Source: Welwitschia mirabilis (taxonomy: Eukaryota; Gnetophyta; Gnetopsida; Welwitschiales). From it: a stretch of 25,623 nt of DNA. The translations under genes and the position numbers were made by a program. The notes under the pieces were generated by a model that did not search any database, was not told the origin of the DNA, and worked only from the letters and a program-made list of their open reading frames with translations. The DNA is taken from the NCBI GenBank assembly GCA_051453625.1, contig JBOZIK010000001.1:208743496-208769118 (forward strand). The letters are read 5' to 3'. Positions 18,201-25,623 of the stretch are shown here, one piece after another. The first letter of the stretch is position 1; every line of letters starts with the position of its first letter.

Positions 18201-20434
18201 GCAGTTTTAAGACCCTACCTGAGAATTTGAGTCCATTATCAAGTTTCCACCTCACAAATTTCATGGGTATGCTCTTGCATCAAGATTATCCTGGCTTCTT
18301 TCTTGGCCATGATCAAAGTCTACCTTTGTTTAGTTGAAGGCATCATGTTGGCATTAGTTGCAGTGCTTCCAAAATGGATTCAATTTTAGAAAGGAAATTT
18401 CAATTTGATCTTTAAAACTCAGTCAAATCCTTGTTTTTATTAAGTATGAAGACAAATCACCTTATATTAATGTTATAACCCATATTTTGTAGCATTTTTG
18501 GTGTAATTTGATGTTGACCTCATCTTGCAAGTAGTTATGTTATGAAACCACATTGAACAGCATTTTAATTGTAAAAGGGTGTCAATGCTTATTGGGTTTT
18601 AGGGTTGTTGGGTTTGTGAATCATAAAACCCCTTGCTTTTGATATAAGGATATGAGAAATCTTTTGAAGTGCTCCGTGTGTGCTTGAGAAGCCTTGTACT
18701 CTGTTATTTTAAGGAGCATAAGCACTCTGCCTACTTGCTGTGGTTTTCCCCTTTGCATTAGAGAGCTTTTAGAGTATGTTGATAGAGAAACTATAGTAAG
18801 CTAAAGTTAATGTGCTAAAATTGTTGAAATTAGATAGTGGGAAACTAAGCTAAAGTTAATGTGCTAAAAATGGAATAGATGTGTTGAAAGAATGTCAATG
18901 AATCCACTGACAAGAGATGGCACAAAGCATTCAACTTGACAAATCAGCTAATGATGGACTGATAATTTGCAAAGGTTAAATATGATTCTTGTTTTGATTT
19001 TCAAGCAACCAAGTAAGAATGTATTAGTGTTTGTTGGATTGGAGATTGTTTCAATTGTCATTGGAAGAACCTAGGCTGGTGGAGAATTGACAATAATGAG
19101 TTGGTTATGAAGAATCTGGACTAACTACAATTGATGTATAACTAGTTAAGTAAGGCTTTGCTAAAGAATGTTAAAGAAAAACTAATGGATAAGGAATACT
19201 AAAGAAGAAGTAATGGTAATGTTGGGTGAATTTCAGTCAAGATGATTGGCTTATTGAAGATGATGAGTTAGGAATGAAGGATTGGTTGAAAAGTTGACGC
19301 ACTAGATGTAGCAGTAGAAGACTTAATGTTGATATTGAAGATGTTCAATACATGCCGGTGTTTAAGATATTTTCTCCCTGATATCAAAGCTACTACAACT
19401 AATGTTGCCTCTCTTTGCAGAACTATTAGAAGCTAAACAGGATTGCATAGAAAAAATCAGGAGTGAAGATGCTATTTGACAACTATGACTGATAGAGGGT
19501 TGGAATAGAGTATTTGGAATTTGGTGATCATCGACAACAATCACGACTCTTGTCTCCTTCACTTATGGAATCATCTGGAGTAGTTGGACTAGTTGGCTAA
19601 AGCATGACTTGACCTTGATTAATGCAATAGTTGATCTCATTCATCATTAAATGGATAGATTTAGTGTTAACACAACAGTTGTTTGGATTGAAACAGTTTG
19701 ATCTTGGTCCATTCAAATCAAGTTGAAGTAATATTTGTTTAAGGAGTTGGGATTTGGTTTAAATACAAGTAAGTTATTTCATTCATTTGTATTATAGTTC
19801 ATCGATGTTTGATTTTTGATAAGATTTCAAATTTATGTTATTCAATGAGATTATATTCCAAGTTTGATTAAAAGTCTTTCCTTATTGCCCTTTTTTAAGC
19901 TTGCTCATCTTCTTCCTTAACTGTGGCCACCCTGATCGTATTCCATCCCCAGTTTTCCTTTTCTTATAAGGAGAGAAAGGTTTCCACCCTTATGCATCAA
20001 GTTTTTGATATCATGTACTTGAACCACACAATATCAAGAAGTTATGTGATAGCCATAATTGTCTAGAAGCTACAATCATGACGATTAAAGAAATTTGTCC
20101 TTGCAAATGTAACAAAAGTTTGATTTTATAGCTAGTATATAGTTAGGCTTATTTTTACCATCGTGTGACTTGGATATCTACCAAAGTACGCAAATATGAA
20201 ATATTTTTTGATAGAATGCCATGGAAAGTGAAAATCCTAATGGCTATGCAGCTACTTTCTTTCCTTGTAAGTTCCAAATACACTGTATTGCTCTAAACGG
20301 TGGCGTAGTGATTACAGATATGACAAGCTTATGCATGTGTTTGTTTGTTTATCAAAATATCAATATCAAAGGAGTCATTTACAAATTTTCTAAAATAATG
20401 ACTTTCTAATGACATCTATTCACTTATAATGCAG
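18201..20434. other. Intron stretch with LTR-like segments, no gene
   Basis: A plus-strand LTR-like segment may lie at about 18580-18760 (GATATAAGG near 18638, then a pyrimidine-rich part). A second may start at TGTTAACACAAC near 19665, with TTTAAATAC near 19757 as TATA-like box. A 23-base direct repeat lies at 18798-18820 and 18847-18869. No reading frame is supported; the frames at 19362-19562 and 20221-20409 have no features. The span ends with the ARPC4 acceptor. Confidence 0.4.
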
Positions 20435-20524
20435 GGTTATGATATCAGCTTTTTAATTATGAATTATCATTGTGAAGAGATGTATAAACACAAACTCATT
20501 GACTTTATTGTTCAATTTATCGAG
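20435..20524 (+). CDS. ARPC4: ARPC4 (ARP2/3 complex 20-kDa subunit) internal exon
   Basis: A 90-base, phase-0 exon of 30 codons: [20 protein letters not shown] then [10 protein letters not shown]. It continues exactly from the exon at 11219-11323 (KPVQ-GYDIS). This part of ARPC4 ends the first alpha/beta domain and starts the long C-terminal helix that packs against ARPC2. Acceptor ATGCAG ends at 20434, donor GAG/GTGCAC starts at 20525. Met stands where plant sequences I remember have Thr (LITN), a mild change. The exon is too short for simple reading-frame searches. The last coding exon (about 29 residues, DIDKEI... to the end) was not found up to 25623, so it should lie further right. Confidence 0.93.
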
Positions 20525-23015
20525 GTGCACGCAATTTCCCTAGACTGCTATTTCAGAATATTTTTCGCTTTAGAATGTTACATTTTTGTTGAAAGTATAT
20601 CATCATAGTTGCTGTTTGATACGTATAAGACATAAAGTTGTATTCATTGTTAGTCCTTTTTTCCCTTATATCTGTTTTATTCTTTGGATGCTTATGTTTT
20701 GAAGACATACAAGCTCATCATTCTTTACAAACAGTGAACAATTGAAGTGTTCAAAAGCTATGGAAATTTTTGAATTTATAACATGAGAACTTTAAATAAC
20801 AAGTAGAAAGTTAGGTAGACTGACCACATTTTAGATCATGATAGGTTAGACAGTGTAAAGGTAGATTTGTTGTACTAGACTATGTTCAAAATGAAAAACA
20901 CATCTGTTAATTTCTTTAAGTGGGTTATGGAAAAAATTATATTAGTATTAGGATTTGGTGTAATCACGACTTCCAAGTGAGATATCAGATTGGAAATAGT
21001 AATTGATAACTGCCTCCAAACGTTGGATTGACAAAAATCCATGCAGCTAAGATCAAAATTGGAAAGAAATAGATAAATTTACAGCAAAAATAAAGGAAGT
21101 TTCAGCAAGGTTTCATGAGCTGCCCCCTTCACCTTTTCAACAGCAATGCCAGTTGAACATGCTTTTAAAAGAGATATAGGAAATATAAAACTATGCTTTT
21201 CAAAAATTATCAACTGTTGAAACTCTAAATTTTGAACTTATAACCTATTTGTTAAGTAGCTTCAAAGGGACCCAAGACTCAAATGCACAAATAAACATCT
21301 TATTACAATCCAAACATTAGATGTCTATTAAGCCATTATCATACATTTATAACTCTAAAATAGTAAACTCCTGAAATCAAAAGAATAAAAACAAGATATG
21401 TTTGTCTGCAACATACGCATATTAGTGAGGACACCATAGTTACATTGTCAGTGTTTAAAAGAATATATTGATAGAAAGGATAAGAGGTCCCCTATATTAA
21501 CTATTGCATGTTGCAGGAAGAAGTTTGAAAACTCGTTATTGGGACTAATATATGAGAATGGTGGGAATTGAGATAAAACCTTGTGTTAAGGAACATAGGT
21601 TTTGAATGTTTGACATACTGGTTGAAGAGAATCTATTGTGGGTAGTTGTGAAGGAGAAGTTGCTCTTGCTATGCTGTAATGTCGGATAAAGTAACATCAA
21701 CAAACCATTCTGATGCTTTAATGTAGTTTAAATTTTGTTTTTCTGCATAGATTTACCTTGGTTTGGATTGACAAGAGAGCATCAAATCTAAAATATCGTG
21801 ATTAGGAAATTAATTATCATCTATTTGCTATGCGAAATCTGAAACTGGGTTCATCCTATTGAGATTGACCCTTCTTGTTCCCAAAATATTTGTCACCAGC
21901 TCAAACTTTTAGTTTGAAAAGTATGATCACAACTTTATTATTTGAGTGATACAACCATATTTACAAACAATTCATTTTGGATTTTAGATTTGTTGCCATG
22001 ACTATGGGAATTTGGGTTTTGTTGTTAGTAACTGATTGTTTGATTTTCGTTGTCATGATGTTATGCCATGTATCTTCAATCGTCTCTATGTTGCTTCTTG
22101 TTCTAGCTCTTGTAAGTTTATTGCTCTTTGTCTTGACTGATTTGGGCATTATATGTGTGAGATATAAAGGTTTTTATTTATGTTTTAAATCCTATATTTA
22201 ATAATGCTACTTTGCGCTCCATGTCATTGTTTGTGAGATTTTCTTAAGTAATATATCCTTAAGTAATTGTTTTAATACTTCCTAATAGTTTATTAAGTAC
22301 TTGAGGGTGGCTGGTAGGGTTGCATCCCACTTATAGCCCCATGGTCATGTTGTATACTCTTACCCCTTGATAATCGTGAGCTTGTTATTGGTCGCGTCAC
22401 ACAATCATGCAGTCAACATAACGCATTTCCATTTGATGATGATATGGGATGTTGTGAGCATTGTCTTCATACCAACAATAGCATGTCCTTGTATTTTAAT
22501 TATTTTACATTTTATAATCTTTATGTATTTTTGGTATAGTATAAATCACAACAATGAATAGTAGAATTACAAAGTTACACTATTGAAATTAAACTCGCAT
22601 AATACAAGGTAACTTTTCAAATCTAATTACAAGAATTAAAATCCATTTATGAATTATCCAAAAATGATTATGACAACTTTGTGCTTGACACCTTTGGCTT
22701 TCTGAGGAGAAGTATAAATGATGAGGTAAAACTAAACATCTTAAATATAGTAACAAACCATTGCAAGAGATAAAAATGTGATAACATTATGGCATTAATA
22801 TAAAATAATACTAACTTAGAGAGTAAATGCTTTTCTAAAATGTAACTAGAAAGATTCATCACCTATGACATGCCAGCTAGATAAATTGCAATGTTGCACT
22901 GCTATATGGTTACAAGTTTAAAAAGTTAACCTTAAGAGAGGAGCCTGGAAACAAAAATTACAGTTAACTAAAAAAATCTCTTTTCTAAAAGATTTTGAAG
23001 GCTATTCATAGGAGA
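20525..23015. other. ARPC4 intron sequence, no gene seen
   Basis: AT-rich with no supported frame. The hydrophobic plus-strand frame at 21977-22201 and its minus-strand partner come from a T-rich stretch and carry no motif. The frames at 22367-22561 and 22668-22862 are likewise unsupported. Confidence 0.55.
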
Positions 23016-23293
23016 TGCGAGGATGTTCTAATGCATGTGGTCTATTTGCTAAATAGGTCACCTCACACAGCTTTGGATGGTGGTATTCTAGAGGGGCTTT
23101 GGTCTAAAAACACAACTTCTTTAAGCCATATATGGGGCTTTGGATGCATGGATTTTGTGTAGTCATTCGGAAGTTTGAAGCTAGATGCAAAAGCAAGAAG
23201 GTGTGTGTTTGTAAGGTATGAAGATGATGGTAAGGGGTTCAAACTTTGGGATCTCGAATCAAACAAGGTCTGTAGAGTTAGGGATGTCATCTA
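23016..23293 (+). pseudogene. copia-type integrase C-terminal fragment (copia-4)
   Basis: One plus-strand frame from about 23043 reads YLLNRSPHTALDGG, LEGLWSKNTTSLSHIWGFGC, a TAG, then SLKLDAKARRCVFVRYEDD, KLWDLES and VRDVIY. This is the end of plant copia integrase: YL-NRSP-T-AL, W, S-HL-x-FGC, KLDA-x-x-x-x-CVFxGY, RLWD, SRDVxF. Only one stop interrupts 80 codons, so it is younger or better kept than the integrase at 7455-8130. The frame is cut at 23294 by an LTR of opposite orientation. The minus-strand frame 23063-23290 is its shadow. Confidence 0.87.
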
Positions 23294-23900
23294 TGTTAGG
23301 GGGCGTGAATAGGATTTTTCTTAAAGCAAAATGTGAAACAAGTTAAAAACAAAAGAAGTGCATCATAGATGTATCGTGGTTCGGCAATCTAGCCTATTCC
23401 ACTCTCAAGGGGCCACAACAACCTTCAGCCTCCTAGTTCCCTTGGCACAAACTCAACAGTTGCAATTTTGATCAACTCTTCTCACCAAGGGATACCTTGA
23501 CCAAAGCAGAACATCTTACTGGATCCTCTGAGCTAGTTTTTAGTCACCCCTTTTCACCAAGGATTCATGTGACTGTCAACAAAGCACCTCGCTCATTCTT
23601 CTAAGCTGGTTTAATCAACAATAACCTGATGGAACGTGTGCCTTCTTTTTGCATAGTATATCAGCATGCAATGCATATGAATTGCAGAGAAACATTACAC
23701 TAAGTAGGAGCAAAGACATAATAGAGAGGAGGTTTCTGTATTCATAGATTTCCATAGTGTGGTTCTACATCTGTAGTACAAATTTGAACTTTATATAGAT
23801 GCAAGACGATAGCTGATAAAGAACAGAGGCGGGACGTAGTCATTCTCGACCTTTATGATGCCAATCCATGTCCATTAGCTATTGGAGGTAGGTGCAACTT
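23294..23900 (-). repeat. LTR (3' or solo) inserted in opposite orientation into copia-4 integrase
   Basis: On the minus strand the LTR ends CCTATTCACGCCCCCTAACA at 23294, interrupting the integrase codons for RDVIY. A TATA box CTATATAAAG lies at 23798-23789. CCAAGGGAAC and CCCTTGAGAGTGGAATAGGC follow in order (about 23450-23395), as in the LTR at 16850-17101. No primer-binding site adjoins 23294, as expected for a 3' or solo LTR. The other border was not found, nor a convincing target duplication. Confidence 0.7.
23789..23798 (-). promoter_or_regulatory. TATA box in the 23294-23900 LTR
   Basis: CTATATAAAG on the minus strand, a close match to the plant TATA consensus, about 500 bases before the LTR end. 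Confidence 0.5.
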
Positions 23901-23939
23901 GATTTTGGTCTGACTTGAAATGATTTGAGATTGATTTCT

Positions 23940-24605
23940 GCTAAACATTTACTTTGTTTCCATGCCCTAGATATCCCACTAGAAATTTTGGATGTCCTAA
24001 CCGGTAATTAAAACTTGGGAAAATTAAAAAGTCGGCAACCTTTGAAAAACAGTCGGGATGTCGAGTCGGAGACGAATTGGCAAAAAAGTTGGCTAAAAAG
24101 TTCGACATTAAAAAATCATTAAAAACTTCATTTTTCTTTAATTTCAACAATGTAAGACATTAGTGATAATCTTTTGGATATATAAAACCCTTTCCTAATG
24201 TGACCAGAAGTTCTAAATGAACATTTTTTAGATGTCTTGTGACTTTTACCAATTGAATCTTAAAGCATACAATTAAAAATATAAAACCACAGTTGTCATA
24301 TGATGATATGAATGATCGATTTAGAATTAGAACAGATTATACATTTAAAACATGTATTAAACTAATGGAAACATTAAAACAATAGAATAGAACAATGCAT
24401 GATATATTATCCATACATACAATGAGACATGAAACCATAATCCAATCATCCAAATGTTTAGTACAAAACCAACATGAAATAAAAGTTTCAACTTTCAACA
24501 TCTAGTAATGTCCTAAGGGTTCTTAGATNNNNNNNNNNCCTCGCTAGTCTTCCCATGTATTGGTAGCTTCCTCTGTGGTCGATACACATTAGAATGATGT
24601 GAAGG
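23940..24605 (-). other. Probable 3' non-coding and subterminal part of hAT-2
   Basis: No gene. GTCGG occurs at about 24031, 24052 and 24065, with GTCGAGTCGGAGACG between 24060 and 24076, a cluster unlike the AT-rich surroundings. Short GC-rich repeats of this sort lie near hAT ends and bind transposase. The position, downstream of the hAT-2 stop codon, fits. Terminal inverted repeats were not resolved. A 10-N gap lies at 24529-24538. Confidence 0.35.
24529..24538. other. Assembly gap, 10 N
   Basis: Short run of unknown bases. Confidence 0.99.
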
Positions 24606-25006
24606 TCATATAGGTACCGGATTAGCCTCTATCTGGGGCGTGCCCAACTCCTTCACACTGAACAAAGGCTTTTCATTGTCACTATGCTCCGAATTAAAAG
24701 AGGCATGGCTTGCAATGCCCTCATCAAGATTATGATCTCCAGTATCATCATCAAAGGGAATACCAACATGAGGAGTATCAATAGGATTACTATCACCATG
24801 AGGAGCATCATCATTTCCATCACCCTCTCTGACCCATGATGGGTGAATATCATCCAGGTCCATTGCATCTGAAGTTGTTAATGCCAACTTCTTCAGATCA
24901 AATCTAAGATTAGAAGGGACAAAAACTAGACCATTAACCTCTGGGTTGTAAGCTGGTTACGCTCCTTTGAGTGTATATGCTCGAAGATGCTCCAATTACG
25001 CTCACA
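24606..25006 (-). pseudogene. hAT-2 transposase last exon (dimerisation domain and acidic tail)
   Basis: The minus strand opens with CERNWSIFEHIHSKERNQL, the Dimer_Tnp_hAT signature, then TTQR, a one-base frameshift, VNGLVFVPSNLRFDLKKLAL and an acidic tail to TGA at 24606-24608. The tail (from ATG 24887) is 93 residues, Asp-rich, with PSWVREG matching the family's acidic EW-V-E end. The bases before CERNWS read CACAAAA where an acceptor AG would be expected, so the splice site also seems mutated. Apart from the frameshift this domain is nearly intact. Confidence 0.85.
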
Positions 25007-25111
25007 TTTTGTGAAATAAAAGGCAACAACGAATGTCAAAAAATAATGAATAAGATTTGCAAGATGGCGTAATGAAAAAATGAATCACAAATGTTTAAGT
25101 TCAAACCAATA

Positions 25112-25199
25112 CAAAATGCACTACATGGGTATGAAACAATATAAATGGGTATCTATTTGAAAGTCATAGTCTTCAAACCATGCTCAGACCACCAATCCT
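25112..25199 (-). pseudogene. hAT-2 transposase exon with WW motif
   Basis: After a TTTGTTTAG acceptor (minus strand, ending 25200) the frame reads DWWSEHGLKTMTFK, a stop, IPIYIVSYPCSA. Plant hAT proteins have WW-x-x-x-G, P-x-L, A-x-x-V-L-S-Q-x-C-S-A at this place. Part of the C-terminal catalytic core just before the dimerisation exon. Confidence 0.75.
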
Positions 25200-25289
25200 C
25201 TAAACAAATGAAGGATCACAACATTTAGAAATACTTTTAGTTAGAAAAAAGTTATTCATTCTTGAATATAGTAAAACAACTTATTTCAC

Positions 25290-25546
25290 CTGGCTTCAAC
25301 TGAGATTTCAATGACTCTGCCCTAGGCTTACAAAATATCAAACCCATCTTTTTTCTGTACATGACCAAGTCTTTTGTCACGTGGTTTTTCTTACCTAGAT
25401 TTAGTACCATTTTATCTGGCACACTGTCAAGTTCCATTGTCAATCATACATCCTTTTTTGTATGATCAAATTCCCTTCCAAATCCAAATTATGGGTTCAA
25501 TATATGTGCAGCAACATGCAAATCATTATGCATTTGATTATTCCAT
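25290..25546 (-). pseudogene. hAT-2 transposase exon with RW / LH / LNP motifs
   Basis: After a GGAAATAG acceptor (minus strand, ending 25547) the frame reads RWNNQMHNDLHVAAHI, a one-base frameshift, LNP, a stop, FGFGREFDHTKKDV, a stop, then an open stretch with MELDSVPDKMVLNLGKK and DLVMYRKKMG to KSQLKPG. The exon ends at CAG/GTGAAA (25290). The family block is RWD-x-x-LH-x-x-LHAA-x-x-LNP followed by a helix with a Y-K-x-x-x-G motif. Intron positions match those inferred for hAT-1. The upstream part runs out of the window. Confidence 0.78.
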
Positions 25547-25623
25547 CTATTTCCAATATCAAAAATACAATCAAATTAGAAGTCACATAAAAAAAAATGA
25601 TCATAAGTGATGAAAATATCAAA
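25547..25623 (-). other. hAT-2 intron running off the window
   Basis: AT-rich sequence upstream (minus strand) of the acceptor. The plus-strand frame at 25374-25610 is a shadow. Confidence 0.5.

Larger units (their letters stand above)
11324..20434 (+). other. ARPC4 intron of 9,111 bp filled with transposon relics
   Basis: Bounded by GTGAAT at 11324 and ATGCAG ending at 20434. The flanking exons join in phase 0, giving the expected KPVQ-GYDIS junction of ARPC4. The intron contains copia and LTR debris, a tandem duplication, a minisatellite and unidentified coding-like relics, listed separately. Confidence 0.88.

Noticed and set aside
21977-22201. Plus-strand frame with apparent membrane helices
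   Set aside because: Long runs of Leu and Val come from T-rich sequence; no start context, homology or conserved motif, and a minus-strand frame of equal length overlaps it.
23288-24510. TCTA-type target duplication bracketing a 1.2-kb LTR (ATCTA before 23294, ATCTAG near 24502)
   Set aside because: The putative far end would lie inside hAT-2 3' sequence and does not end cleanly in CA; a four- or five-base match is easily chance.
24653-24868. 71-codon minus-strand frame rich in Met and Leu
   Set aside because: Shifted-frame shadow of the hAT-2 acidic tail (24606-24887).
1-25623. tRNA genes, CRISPR arrays, bacterial operons
   Set aside because: None seen; the short repeats present are transposon or minisatellite repeats and the coding pieces are plant exons and plant transposon relics.

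Overview
This is nuclear DNA of a land plant: AT-rich, assembled with gaps, and filled with decayed transposons. The anchor is the ARP2/3-complex subunit ARPC4. Two intact in-phase exons lie on the + strand at 11219-11323 and 20435-20524, separated by an intron of 9,111 bp. I found neither the 5' exons nor the last exon, so the window appears to lie inside one very large gene, with at least 11 kb of intron on the left (unless an exon hides in an N gap) and at least 5 kb on the right. Introns of this size filled with old retroelements fit a gymnosperm or another large-genome plant. That taxonomic guess is inference; no marker in the window fixes the species.

Layout. 95-5232 (+): a heavily decayed hAT transposase gene (BED finger, DUF659 core, C-terminal dimerisation domain), split by introns, two N gaps and a 513-bp non-autonomous DNA transposon (1848-2360) with 21-bp inverted ends. 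5290-7400 (-): 5' part of a Ty1/copia-type element (LTR, primer-binding site, lysine-rich gag, zinc knuckle, protease-region remnant). 7430-9139 (-): a second copia element with gag, an RGG-rich tail and an integrase, but no protease or reverse transcriptase; its likely LTR runs rightward from 9141. 9141-11218: LTR-like and anonymous intron. 11219-11323: ARPC4 exon. 11324-20434: giant intron holding a lone copia primer-binding site (12596-12608), a 260-bp tandem duplication (13440-13960), two unidentified coding-like relics (15784-16315 + and 16405-16765 -), a copia LTR/primer-binding site/gag (about 16850-17839 +), a degenerate 61-bp minisatellite (17942-18200) and further LTR-like sequence. 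20435-20524: ARPC4 exon. 20525-25623: intron with a copia integrase end (23016-23293 +) cut by an opposite-strand LTR starting at 23294, then a second hAT transposase relic (25546-24606 -).

The only part likely to make a functional protein is ARPC4, a core subunit of the actin-nucleating ARP2/3 complex. All transposase, gag and integrase frames carry stops and frameshifts. Many of the stops fit C-to-T or G-to-A change at CGA, CAA and TGG codons, as expected for long-methylated repeats. I saw no convincing tRNA, rRNA, CRISPR array or bacterial-type operon.
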